35,960 nt of DNA from Saccharofermentans sp. (GCA_024685385.1 JAIKVV010000014.1:1-35960); one strand, 5' to 3'. Counted from the first letter of the stretch, positions 23,521-31,731 are shown. Numbers and translations are program-made. Notes: generated by a model from the sequence alone, not told the origin.

Positions 23521-24597
23521 TTATTCTGTCATCATGATATTCCCTTTCTGGAGCGATGCGCTGAAGACCAGTCCGCTGTTGCCTCCTGCGCGTCTTATGA
23601 GGATGTTTCCGTCGGAAGAAGCAAGGCAGGCTGCAGCAGTGCACACCTCATGCATCTTCTCGGGAGCGAAAGTCATCTGCAAAGGCAGAACGACCTCCGA
23701 CAATTGCTTTGCCGAATAGGCCGTGACTGATGCGTTAAGATCATCTGCCACTGCCCTTACTATCTGACTCGAATGAGCCGACTGCGTAACGGCGACCGTT
23801 GATACGGCGCCGGGTTCGATCATGTGATTGATCAAGGTTGACCTTACATACTTGACCGCATATTCGGGATCCGTCTTATCCTTTATCTCCATGCCGATGC
23901 TGATCCTTCTGGGGATCAATACCAGAGGTCTTCCCTCTCCTTCGACATCGGGAAGATGGGTACATGTCACGAATACCGCAGGCTTGTCGGAATCCTTCTT
24001 CTTCTCGGAAACATAAGCCTCTATGAATGCATCTCTCGTATGGGATCCGTATCTCATCACATCAAAGATCAGTCCGTCAAGAACGGGCTCTGCAAAGGAT
24101 ACGGGAAGGTCGGTATAGACATTGACCTTGCCGCCGGATCTTATGTAGGAATTCACCATCGGCAGAAGATCCGGATCGTTGGGAGTCATGTTATATGCGC
24201 GGGCCGTCTTGACGAGGTCCGGAGCAAAATCCGAATTGTCTCCGAAAGAAGTAAAACAGTCCCTCCCGAGAAGATCAGCGATCGCTCCGTATATCTCCTC
24301 CGTATCGACGAGGCTCATGACGCCTGCTCTGCGGAGCACGGCCGCAAACTTGCCGTCGGGAGACACGCAGATCACGGGAAGCGATGCGATCGTCGGTGAA
24401 TAGTTGTCGCTTAAGATGCCGCAGCATGCTTCCAGAGGAAGGATCATGACGATGCAGGCATTTTTCTCGGATGCCGTCAGGGGAGTCCTGGAACTGAAGA
24501 ACTCTGCCGACTCGATCCATCTGCCGTCCAGGTTTTCCATGAGATATTTCCCGAGTTTCAGGGCTTTCTCAGATCTTCCGTAGCATAGTATGTACAT
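23521..24597 (-). CDS. Divergent CbiG-like protein (cobalt-precorrin-5A hydrolase family), function uncertain
   Basis: The C-terminal third (SIGMEIKDKTDPEYAVKYV, then VAVTQSAHSSQIVRAVADDL, VTAYSAKQLSEV and LASSDGNILIRR) follows the CbiG C-terminal domain pattern, and the N-terminal half keeps the CbiG_N order, with MILPLEACCGILSDN, then VICVSPDGKFAAVL. Signature residues have drifted: the usual GIGCRKGT is IGMEIKDKT, and the SGHxGGAN motif is absent. CbiG opens the ring of cobalt-precorrin-5A in anaerobic cobalamin synthesis, but no other cbi/cob gene is nearby, so the role may be different. A 358-residue protein starts at the ATG at 24597, which has GAAGGAG nine bases upstream; the frame extends to an ATG at 24639 inside a leader hairpin, less likely. 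Confidence 0.55.
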   Translation of the reverse strand: MYILCYGRSEKALKLGKYLMENLDGRWIESAEFFSSRTPLTASEKNACIVMILPLEACCGILSDNYSPTIASLPVICVSPDGKFAAVLRRAGVMSLVDTEEIYGAIADLLGRDCFTSFGDNSDFAPDLVKTARAYNMTPNDPDLLPMVNSYIRSGGKVNVYTDLPVSFAEPVLDGLIFDVMRYGSHTRDAFIEAYVSEKKKDSDKPAVFVTCTHLPDVEGEGRPLVLIPRRISIGMEIKDKTDPEYAVKYVRSTLINHMIEPGAVSTVAVTQSAHSSQIVRAVADDLNASVTAYSAKQLSEVVLPLQMTFAPEKMHEVCTAAACLASSDGNILIRRAGGNSGLVFSASLQKGNIMMTE

Positions 24598-24633
24598 AAG
24601 AGGAAACTCCTTCAAATCTTTCTTTTTTCTTTT

Positions 24634-24654
24634 CCTCATCCCGGCAGGATGAGG
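24634..24654 (-). promoter_or_regulatory. Leader hairpin upstream of the CbiG-like gene
   Basis: CCTCATCC and GGATGAGG (24634-24641, 24647-24654) form a perfect 8-bp stem with a five-base loop. On the minus strand it is followed by an A-rich stretch and then GAAGGAG and the ATG at 24597. It is not a terminator in either direction, since no U-run follows on the same strand; it may affect mRNA stability or translation. Confidence 0.4.
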
Positions 24655-24713
24655 ACCTCCCCGCTGTTATTATAATATAACTGTCGAAAATCAAGAAAAA
24701 AGTTCCGAAAATA

Positions 24714-24747
24714 CCTTGGGCGCCCGAATCTATTCGGACGCCCAAGG
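24714..24747 (-). terminator. Strong 16-bp hairpin, probable terminator for the dus operon
   Basis: Bases 24714-24729 and 24732-24747 are complementary with a single C/A mismatch and a two-base centre. On the minus strand it is followed by TATTTTCGGAACTTTTTTC, so the U-run is offset. It lies 170 bases after the stop of the DUF4203-like gene, which is far for a simple terminator. The near-perfect symmetry would also suit a protein-binding or processing site. Confidence 0.55.
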
Positions 24748-24917
24748 CATGGAATAAGGGATAGATTAGAAAAATGTCATTGTCATACGATCGAAAAGCA
24801 CCACTTCAGGCGATCTTCCCTTTCGTGTAACTGAATAATATCAAGAATGGGGGAAAAAGTAAACTATATTGCTATTGCTTTTTTTGAGAAATTTTTTAAC
24901 GAAGTTTGTGAATCTTA

Positions 24918-25550
24918 TCACTTATTCTTCGATGATTTCATCTGCGCAAGAAAACCCGCCACGGCAAATATGATCATTACGACACCCGCAACGATCGATT
25001 CCGACAGCGTCGTAAGCGACTTCACGCCGAAAATGAAATCCGCTATTCCGTTTGCCGCGCTGCTCCCCTGGGGGCTTGTAAGAACGCCCATGAAATAAGG
25101 CGTAACAACGCTTCCTATCATCTTTGCTCCTACTGCCGCAGTCACGCCTGAAACGATGGGGCGCCTTGCTCCCCAGATCAATATTCCCGCTATAAGACCG
25201 ATCACGACACCTGCCAAAGCAGCAACAAAAGGGACCTTAAAATACTGGGAATAATCCGTATATATCCACCAGCAGAAAAACATACAGGTCATCGCTATGC
25301 AGGCCTTCTTGCAAAAAACTCCCGAAAGCACCGCAAAGAGGATGATGCAGAGCACGATTATGATATAACCCGCAAAAGGTATCCCGACGATCGCGGGCTC
25401 CAGCGCCCCCCTTGCAAACATTCCGGCAATGAAGCCCAGAAATCCTCCCAGCAGGGTCATAGAAAGACGGAAGAACCTGTATCCGTTAAAGCAGATCAGG
25501 ATCCCCGCTATGAGCAAGATAACACTGACAAAAACATCGGTCAGTTCCAC
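24918..25550 (-). CDS. DUF4203/TM7-like polytopic membrane protein
   Basis: A 210-residue protein made almost wholly of membrane helices: about 5-24, 29-48, 52-80, 84-98, 108-131, 139-158 and 182-202, six or seven in all. The FFRLSMTLLGGFLGFIAG segment resembles the start of DUF4203 (TMEM198-type) proteins, whose biochemical role is not established. The start at 25550 overlaps the end of the dihydrouridine synthase gene by ten bases, so the two are translated together. The C-terminus (KSSKNK) is basic and probably cytosolic. I saw no catalytic motif. Confidence 0.65.
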   Translation of the reverse strand: MELTDVFVSVILLIAGILICFNGYRFFRLSMTLLGGFLGFIAGMFARGALEPAIVGIPFAGYIIIVLCIILFAVLSGVFCKKACIAMTCMFFCWWIYTDYSQYFKVPFVAALAGVVIGLIAGILIWGARRPIVSGVTAAVGAKMIGSVVTPYFMGVLTSPQGSSAANGIADFIFGVKSLTTLSESIVAGVVMIIFAVAGFLAQMKSSKNK

Positions 25551-26521
25551 AAGATATCCTCCACCTCAGCTACCGAGACTGCCCTGCAAAGGCGGTCTTT
25601 CAGCTCTGCTGCTCCCTTCATTCCCTTTACGTAGCACACGAACACTCCCCTCATGGCTCTTACTGCCGCATCCTCGGAAGGAGCAAGTTCGACTTCTTCC
25701 TTGAGGTGCCTTAAGAGCATTTCCTTTCTCTCTCCGGAAGAAGGTCCGGTGAAGACTTTTCCTTCCATCTCCTTACGGATCTTATCAAAGACCCAGGGGT
25801 TGCCGCACGCAGCGCGTCCGACCATCAGGCCGTCGGCAAAGCACTTCTCTTTCATCTCAAGCGCGCTCACCCCGTCCGATATGTCTCCGTTGGCAAAAAA
25901 AGTCACTCCCGCTTCTTTTGCCGCTTTGCCCATGAGAGCTACGGCATCAACATCAGCCTTGCCTGAATATATGGCCGCGGCAGAACGCCCGTGAACACAG
26001 ATCATATCACATCCCGCGTCAGAGAGCACCTTTATGAATTCGGGATCGCCCTTGGAACCCTTGTCAAATCCTATCCTGGTCTTGACCGTAACAGGCTTGC
26101 CGCAAGCGGCTTTAACGGCTGCCCTCACTATGTCTCCCGCAAGTTTGGGAGTCTTCATGAGAGCAGATCCCGCGCCCGTCTTTATGACCTTGGGAACGGG
26201 GCATCCCATATTGATGTCGATCATGTCGGTCTTCGACAGGATCTCATCATCCAATATTGCCCCTATTGCATATTCGAAATCAACAGGGTCAAAGCCGAAG
26301 AGCTGTATGGAACATAAGCCTTCCCTTTCAGGATCTATCCTCAGGTACTGGTACGAGGGACCTATCCCCCTGTATCTTATGGATCTTGCCGAACACAGCT
26401 CCGTCGGAGCATAAGAAGATCCGAATCCTCTGCATATGACTCTGTACGTAACAGTAGAGAATCCCGCCATGGGCGCGAGGCAGACGGGGTTATCCAATTT
26501 TATCTTTCCGATGCTTGCCAA
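25541..26521 (-). CDS. dus: tRNA-dihydrouridine synthase
   Basis: FMN enzyme that reduces uridine to dihydrouridine in tRNA using NAD(P)H. The TIM-barrel signature LAPMAGFSTVTYR (15-27), the catalytic Cys107 in DINMGCPVPKVIKTGAGSAL (written with neighbours 103-120), VKTRIGF, ICVHGR, FANGDIS and VGRAACGNPWVF are all present. The pattern is of the DusB type common in bacteria; a single dus gene is usual in Firmicutes. Length 326 is normal. The start is TTG at 26521 with AAGGAG eight bases upstream; there is no in-frame ATG nearby. It is divergent from the GTPase gene at 26611, with both promoters in an AT-rich 89-base interval. Confidence 0.94.
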   Translation of the reverse strand: MASIGKIKLDNPVCLAPMAGFSTVTYRVICRGFGSSYAPTELCSARSIRYRGIGPSYQYLRIDPEREGLCSIQLFGFDPVDFEYAIGAILDDEILSKTDMIDINMGCPVPKVIKTGAGSALMKTPKLAGDIVRAAVKAACGKPVTVKTRIGFDKGSKGDPEFIKVLSDAGCDMICVHGRSAAAIYSGKADVDAVALMGKAAKEAGVTFFANGDISDGVSALEMKEKCFADGLMVGRAACGNPWVFDKIRKEMEGKVFTGPSSGERKEMLLRHLKEEVELAPSEDAAVRAMRGVFVCYVKGMKGAAELKDRLCRAVSVAEVEDILWN

Positions 26522-26610
26522 TTATAGGCTCCTTGTATAAGAAATTTGTCTTGAAATAATTATAAATCAAGAACAAAATATATGTTGTTATAAAAAGAGG
26601 AGAGATTTAT

Positions 26611-27561
26611 ATGGACGATTGTCTGGTCTATTTCTTTACGGGTTTTCTCGACAGCGGGAAGACCTCTGTCATTTGTTCATGGATGGACGGGGATAATTTC
26701 AACGACAAGAATATCGTCGTTATAGCAACGGAAGAGGGAGAAGAAGAATATATCCAGGAGAACTATCCTTCTGCAAAGCCCGTCGTAATAAAATGTGAAA
26801 CGGATGAGGTCAATAAGGACCTCACTTTCGACATCGAGAGAAAATACCGTCCTGAAGTGGTCTTCATCGAATGGAACGGTTCAGTGTCGCCGTCTGAGTT
26901 TTTCGAGAAGGTCGACGTGCCGAGAAGATGGGCTCTGGCAGCCGCCATCGTCGTAGTCGATACTTCCACATACAAGGTCTACTACAAGAACATGCAGATG
27001 CTCTTCGCCGATTATTTCAGATATTCCGATACGGTCATCTTCAACCGCGTTGATCCCGAAAGCGACGACATAATGAACTTAAGGGGTTCCGTTAAGAGCG
27101 TTAATCCTGCAATGAGCATCAATTTCCTTGATAAGGACAACAACATCATCAGGATGACTGAGCACCTTCCTTACGACCTTTCGAAGGAGCCCTGCGACAT
27201 ATCCCCCGATGATTTCGGTCTCTTCTTCACCGATGCGATCGACAATGCCGACAGATATAACGGCAAGAAAGTCTCTCTCGTGGGACGCGCAGTCCTGATG
27301 AAGCAGTTCCGCAACCAGGCTTTCGCTCTCGAGCGCCAGGCTTATACATGCTGCGCTGCGGACATCGGTACAATGGCGATCCTTTGCCTTTACCAGATAA
27401 AGCCCGGCTTCCCCAAGGATTCATGGATCAAGGTCACGGGCACGGTAAGATACTATTCGAGCGGACAGGATGACGAGAATGAACCCGCATTGCCCTGCCT
27501 TGAAGTCGAATCTTACGCATTGACATCAGCTCCCGCCAATGAGGTCATCTACTTCAACTGA
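26611..27561 (+). CDS. CobW/G3E-type GTPase fused to a YcgQ/DUF1980-like C-terminal domain
   Basis: Residues 1-195 form a G3E GTPase (CobW, HypB, UreG, ZNG1 class): P-loop GFLDSGKTS (11-19) and a G4 motif NRVD (145-148). The GCxCC metal-binding motif between them, normal in CobW proteins, is missing; only Cys62 is near. Residues ~212-316 match the soluble C-terminal domain of the YcgQ/TIGR03943 family: YNGKKVSLVGRAV, then ERQAYTCCAADIG (TCCAAD at 246-251), then SWIKVTGTV. YcgQ partners with the permease YcgR, and such genes often stand next to CobW GTPases in zinc-related clusters. A single polypeptide joining both implies a common metal-delivery task. ATG at 26611 with GAGGAG upstream; 37 bases before the next GTPase gene. 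Confidence 0.8.
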   Translation: MDDCLVYFFTGFLDSGKTSVICSWMDGDNFNDKNIVVIATEEGEEEYIQENYPSAKPVVIKCETDEVNKDLTFDIERKYRPEVVFIEWNGSVSPSEFFEKVDVPRRWALAAAIVVVDTSTYKVYYKNMQMLFADYFRYSDTVIFNRVDPESDDIMNLRGSVKSVNPAMSINFLDKDNNIIRMTEHLPYDLSKEPCDISPDDFGLFFTDAIDNADRYNGKKVSLVGRAVLMKQFRNQAFALERQAYTCCAADIGTMAILCLYQIKPGFPKDSWIKVTGTVRYYSSGQDDENEPALPCLEVESYALTSAPANEVIYFN

Positions 27562-27598
27562 CGGCTGACACAGGATAAAAAAGAAAAGAGGTACATAC

Positions 27599-28735
27599 AT
27601 GGCAACAAAAGTAGATGTTTTTTCCGGTTTCTTAGGCGCCGGCAAGACAACGCTCATCAAGAAGCTCATCGCTGACGGGTATAACGGAGCAAAGCTCGTC
27701 CTGATCGAAAACGAGTTTGGTCAGATCGGCATCGACGGCGGCTTCTTAAAGGAATCCGGCATCGAGATCACCGAGATGAACTCCGGCTGTATCTGCTGCT
27801 CCCTGGTCGGGGATTTCGGCACTGCATTAAAGGAAGTCATCGACACATATGCTCCCGACAGGATCCTCATCGAACCCTCGGGCGTCGGCAAGCTTTCCGA
27901 TGTCGTAGCCGCGATAGAAAAAGTCGAAGGCACCGAGATCTGCGGAACCGTTACGGTCATCGATGCATACAAGTGCAGGATCTATCTTAAGAACTTCCGC
28001 GAGTTCTACGAGAACCAGATCAAGTATGCAGGCACGATCATCTTGAGCCGCACGTCCGACATCAAGCAGGAAAAACTCGATCAGGCCATAGAACTCATCC
28101 GTGAGATCAACGACCATTCACAGATCATAACAACACCCTGGGACAAGCTCTCCGGAGTCCAGATCCTTAAGGCGATCGAAGAACCCATAACGGCAGCTGA
28201 CATGGCTCAGGCTCTGGCAGAAGCTGAAGAGCATGAGCATCACCATCACCACCATGATGACGATGATGACCATGAGTGCTGCCATCACCACGACCACGAT
28301 GAAGATCACGAGTGCTGCCATCACCATGACCACGACGAAGATCACGAGTGCTGCCACCATCACGATCATGATGAGGAACATGAGCATCATCACCATCATG
28401 AGCACGGCGAAGAATGCACATGCGGCTGTCACGATCATGATCACGAACACCATCACGCAGACGAAGTCTTCGACAGCATCGGATATGAGACATCCCGTTC
28501 CTTCAGCAAGGAAGGGCTCGAAGACATCCTCACAAGACTTGATGACAGCGTAAGCTACGGCACGATCCTCCGTTCCAAGGGAATCGTTGCAGGAGAAGAC
28601 GGCAACTGGCTCCACTTCGATTACGTTCCGGGTGAAGCGGAAGTCCGCACGGGTCCTGCCGATGTTACCGGCAAGATCTGCGTTATCGGTTCCGGGGTCG
28701 ACAAAGAAAAAGTCAAAGAGCTTTTCGGAGTCTGA
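27599..28735 (+). CDS. CobW/P47K-family GTPase with His/Cys-rich metal-binding repeats
   Basis: G3E GTPase with P-loop GFLGAGKTT (10-18), ENEFGQIGID (37-46), the metal-binding NSGCICC motif (Cys64, Cys66, Cys67) and IEPSGVGK (91-98); the G4 position reads SRTSD (150-154). Residues 211-287 are an extreme His/Asp/Cys-rich insert containing three exact or near-exact 12-residue repeats of HECCHHHDHDED (225-260) and a fourth decayed copy. A CobW C-terminal domain follows (SFSKEGLEDILTRL, NWLHFDYVPG). Proteins of this class insert or buffer Zn, Co or Ni; which metal is not shown by the sequence. Its ATG at 27599 has AAGAGG upstream, and it forms an operon with the fused GTPase before it. Confidence 0.9.
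   Translation: MATKVDVFSGFLGAGKTTLIKKLIADGYNGAKLVLIENEFGQIGIDGGFLKESGIEITEMNSGCICCSLVGDFGTALKEVIDTYAPDRILIEPSGVGKLSDVVAAIEKVEGTEICGTVTVIDAYKCRIYLKNFREFYENQIKYAGTIILSRTSDIKQEKLDQAIELIREINDHSQIITTPWDKLSGVQILKAIEEPITAADMAQALAEAEEHEHHHHHHDDDDDHECCHHHDHDEDHECCHHHDHDEDHECCHHHDHDEEHEHHHHHEHGEECTCGCHDHDHEHHHADEVFDSIGYETSRSFSKEGLEDILTRLDDSVSYGTILRSKGIVAGEDGNWLHFDYVPGEAEVRTGPADVTGKICVIGSGVDKEKVKELFGV
28229..28459 (+). repeat. In-frame 36-bp tandem repeats coding a His/Cys-rich metal-binding segment
   Basis: Three direct 36-bp units run from 28271 to 28378, each coding HECCHHHDHDED with few silent or conservative changes; a fourth, degenerate unit follows to about 28414. Flanking His/Asp/Glu-rich codons extend the low-complexity block to 28459. 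Unit loss or gain would keep the frame and alter metal capacity. Confidence 0.9.
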
Positions 28736-28769
28736 CATAGTTCGGGTATAATTTCTTTTAGAGGTTCAA

Positions 28770-30143
28770 ATGGCTAAGCGTGGATTAAAGATAATAATCG
28801 TCGGTGTCGGTAAGATAGGGCAGACTCTGGTGAAACTGCTCACCAAAGAACGCCATAATATCATCATCATAGACAAGAACGAGAAGATCGTTGCCGAGAT
28901 GGCCAACGCCTATGACTGTATGGGCGTCGTCGGAAACGCGGCAAGCCACTCCGTCCTGAGCGACGCGGGCGTAATGGATGCCGATATCCTTATCTCCGTA
29001 ACCGCTTCCGACGAGTTCAATCTCCTCTGCTGCACCATCGCCAAGCAATATAATGAAGACCTGGCCACCATCGCCAGAGTAAGAAGCCCCGAGTTCGCGG
29101 AAGATTCCGCTTACTTGAGAGAGACGCTCGGCATGGCCATGATCGTTAATCCGGAGCTCGAGACTGCCAAAGAAACGGCCAGGATCCTCTTCCTCCCCAC
29201 GGCTCTTTCGATCAACACTTTCGCACACGGCCAGGCAGAGCTCATCAGGATCAAGATCCCCGAAAACAACATGCTGGCAGGCAAGACCTTGGGCGACCTT
29301 TCCCGCAACATAACGGACGGGCTGATAATAGTAGGTGTTGAGCACGATGACGATGTCTTTATCCCCAACGGTTCCTCAAGACTTGAGGCAGGTGACATAA
29401 TCTCTTTCGTTTCCACCCGCAAGAAGACCATCGCCTTCCTTAAAGCGATAGGCTTTGCGACCAGGTCCGTATCGGATACCCTTATCGTCGGCGGAGGAAC
29501 TTCTTCCTACTACCTTTCAAAGGAACTGTTAAAGTCGGGGATCGACGTTAAGATCATAGAATCGAATCCCGCAAGATGCGAACAACTTTCTATCCTGATC
29601 CCCAGGGCTTCGATCATTAACGGAGACGGAACCAAGGAAGACCTGCTATTGGAATCCGGACTTGCTCATACCGAATCTTTCGTGCCTCTCACGGGTATCG
29701 ATGAAGAGAACATCCTTCTTACTCTCTATGCAAGATCCGTATCCGATGCAAAAGTCGTAACCAAGATCAACAGGATCTCCTTTGACAAGATAATCGAATC
29801 ATTGGATCTCGGCAGCGTCGTATGTCCGAGGAATATTTGCGCCGAGACGATACTCTCATACGTAAGGGCAAGACAGGCATCCATCGATTCCAATCTGGAA
29901 GTCCTTTACAGACTCTTCAACAACAGAGCGGAAGCCATGGAATTTTCCGTAAGGGAAAGTTCCGGCATCACAGGCGTCTCGCTTAAGGATCTGAGCCTCA
30001 AACAGGGCGTCATAATCTCATTCATCAAGCGAGGCAAGGATGTCATCATCCCGTCGGGTTCCGATACTATTGAAGTCGGCGACTCCGTCATGGTGGTGAC
30101 CACCCAGAGCGGCTTTACGGATCTTACGGACATCCTGGGGTAA
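28770..30143 (+). CDS. trkA: Trk potassium uptake regulator TrkA
   Basis: Cytosolic NAD(H)-binding regulator of the TrkH potassium channel. It has two RCK repeats: a Rossmann site IIIVGVGKIGQTL with IIDKNEK, a first C-terminal RCK part (FAHGQAELIRIKIPEN), then a second Rossmann domain LIVGGGTSSYYL with VKIIESN and a final RCK_C part ending in VMVVTTQSG. Length 457 is typical of the duplicated form. ATG at 28770 is preceded by AGAGGT, and a TATAAT at 28747-28752 could be the -10 of a promoter, though no clear -35 accompanies it. trkH begins 6 bases after its stop. Confidence 0.96.
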   Translation: MAKRGLKIIIVGVGKIGQTLVKLLTKERHNIIIIDKNEKIVAEMANAYDCMGVVGNAASHSVLSDAGVMDADILISVTASDEFNLLCCTIAKQYNEDLATIARVRSPEFAEDSAYLRETLGMAMIVNPELETAKETARILFLPTALSINTFAHGQAELIRIKIPENNMLAGKTLGDLSRNITDGLIIVGVEHDDDVFIPNGSSRLEAGDIISFVSTRKKTIAFLKAIGFATRSVSDTLIVGGGTSSYYLSKELLKSGIDVKIIESNPARCEQLSILIPRASIINGDGTKEDLLLESGLAHTESFVPLTGIDEENILLTLYARSVSDAKVVTKINRISFDKIIESLDLGSVVCPRNICAETILSYVRARQASIDSNLEVLYRLFNNRAEAMEFSVRESSGITGVSLKDLSLKQGVIISFIKRGKDVIIPSGSDTIEVGDSVMVVTTQSGFTDLTDILG

Positions 30144-30149
30144 TAACAC

Positions 30150-31628
30150 ATGAATACTTCGATGATAAGAAAGATCCTGGGTCAGGTCCTCATGAGCGAA
30201 GGCGCCTTCATGCTGCTTCCCTGCCTGGTATCCCTTGTCTATCGTGAACATGAAGGTCTAGCTTTTCTGATAACGGCTTTTGTGACCTTCTCCTTGGGTT
30301 TCCTCTTAAATCTCAAGAAACCGAAAACGACCAACATCTACATCAAGGACGGTCTCGTTGTAACGGGTCTTTCCTGGATCGCAATGACCCTCTTCGGAGG
30401 CATCCCCTTTGTTCTTACGGGTGAGATCCCTTCTTTCGTTGATGCAATGTTCGAGACCGCATCCGGTCTTTCGACCACGGGAGCTTCCATACTTACCGAT
30501 ATCGAATCCATGTCCCATACGGCTCTCATGTGGCGTTCGCTCACCCATTTCATCGGCGGAATGGGCGTTCTCGTATTCCTTCTGGCTATCCTTCCTTCAA
30601 GCGGCGGATCCACGATCAACCTGATGAGAGCAGAAAGCCCGGGACCTTCCGTAGGCAAGGTGGTTCCCAAGATATCCGTTACTGCCAGGCTCCTTTATTC
30701 GATCTACATATCCCTTACGGCCATCGAGATAATCCTTCTTATAGCAGGCGGAATGCCTGTATTCGATTCGATATGCCACGCATTCGGCACCGCGGGCACG
30801 GGCGGATTCGGAGTCAAAAACGACAGTTTCATGAGCTACTCTCCTTACTGCCAGTATGTTGCTGCCGTCTTCATGTACCTTTTTGCCATGAACTTTAACT
30901 TCTACAGTTTCCTTTTGCTCAAACAGTTCAAAAAAGCCTTCGGGATGGAAGAGATCATCGTCTATGTCTCTATCACTATAGTTACCGTATCGATCGTTAC
31001 TCTCAACATCTTTCCTCTAACAGGAACCTTCTCCGATTCCTTCAGGGAATCCTTCTTCACGATCGGATCCATCATGTCCACCACCGGTTTTTCCAATGCG
31101 GACTTCGATAAATGGCCCATGGTAAGCCGCTTTATCCTGGTCGTCCTCATGTTTTCCGGTGCCTGCGCGGGTTCAACGGGCGGCGGAATAAAGGTCTCCA
31201 GGATCCATATACTCGCCAAGACGATCGGCAAATCGCTGAAGGGCTACTTCCATCCCAACAACATCAAAAAGATCCAGATGGACGGACACCCCATAGAACA
31301 CGAAGTCATCCGCTCGGTAAATGTATATTTGGCAACCTTTCTCTGTGTCTTCACCCTCTCGGTATTCGTCATATCTTTCGAAAACATGGATCCCGTCACG
31401 ACCTTTACCTCCGTTGCGGCAACGATCAACAACATCGGACCGGGTCTTGCAGGCGTCGGACCCACCTGCAACTATGCGGAATTCTCGGTCCTTTCCAAGA
31501 TCGTCTTTATCTTCGACATGCTCGCAGGAAGACTGGAGCTGTTCCCTCTCCTGGTCTTCATAAGCCCTGATTTCTACAAGGCGGCTTTAGGCTCCATAAA
31601 GACAAAGATCAAGAAGAGCAAGGCCTGA
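30150..31628 (+). CDS. trkH: Trk potassium uptake channel TrkH
   Basis: Integral membrane subunit that carries K+ and works with TrkA. The four pore-loop segments of the SKT superfamily are seen: GLSTTGAS (106-113), GTAGTGGFG, SIMSTTGFSN and INNIGPGL, each with the filter glycine. The protein has 492 residues and about ten hydrophobic segments, as expected. The ATG at 30150 follows the trkA stop by six bases, so it is co-transcribed. The sequence GCTTTTTTAC about 40 bases past the stop could end the transcript, but the accompanying stem is weak. Confidence 0.96.
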   Translation: MNTSMIRKILGQVLMSEGAFMLLPCLVSLVYREHEGLAFLITAFVTFSLGFLLNLKKPKTTNIYIKDGLVVTGLSWIAMTLFGGIPFVLTGEIPSFVDAMFETASGLSTTGASILTDIESMSHTALMWRSLTHFIGGMGVLVFLLAILPSSGGSTINLMRAESPGPSVGKVVPKISVTARLLYSIYISLTAIEIILLIAGGMPVFDSICHAFGTAGTGGFGVKNDSFMSYSPYCQYVAAVFMYLFAMNFNFYSFLLLKQFKKAFGMEEIIVYVSITIVTVSIVTLNIFPLTGTFSDSFRESFFTIGSIMSTTGFSNADFDKWPMVSRFILVVLMFSGACAGSTGGGIKVSRIHILAKTIGKSLKGYFHPNNIKKIQMDGHPIEHEVIRSVNVYLATFLCVFTLSVFVISFENMDPVTTFTSVAATINNIGPGLAGVGPTCNYAEFSVLSKIVFIFDMLAGRLELFPLLVFISPDFYKAALGSIKTKIKKSKA

Positions 31629-31703
31629 TCTCTCCTTTTTCCCTTATCGGCTATATGACGGATATCGGGTGCTTTTTTACCCGTTCTTTGACATATTTTA
31701 TTG

Positions 31704-31731
31704 TTGAGTTTTTCGGGAAAGAATGTAAGAT
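31704..31731 (+). promoter_or_regulatory. Predicted promoter of the fructose-bisphosphate aldolase gene
   Basis: TTGAGT (31704-31709), a 16-base spacer and TAAGAT (31726-31731), 42 bases before the ATG. A second -35-like TTGACA stands at 31688-31693 without a good -10 at the right distance. The gene's strong ribosome site AGGAGG follows. The match is fair, not decisive. Confidence 0.4.

Larger units (their letters stand above)
24598..24917. other. Gene-free stretch with two hairpins between the CbiG-like and DUF4203-like genes
   Basis: No gene seen on either strand in these 320 bases. They hold a perfect 8-bp hairpin just upstream of the CbiG-like ribosome site (24634-24654), an AT-rich segment with TTATAATA on the minus strand (about 24668-24680) that may serve as -10 for the CbiG-like gene, the strong hairpin 24714-24747, and an A/T-rich, featureless remainder up to 24917. 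Confidence 0.5.

Noticed and set aside
28229..28459. CRISPR array
   Set aside because: The 36-bp units are contiguous with no spacers and code a regular protein repeat in frame.
28118..28738. A 206-codon minus-strand frame opposite the His-rich GTPase, hydrophobic in its middle
   Set aside because: The hydrophobic Val/Met run arises from the complement of His/Asp codons in the repeats; no ribosome site or homology supports it.
31636..31680. Terminator after trkH
   Set aside because: A six-T run is present, but the only clear stem (CGGGT/ACCCG) has that run inside its loop, so I did not annotate it.
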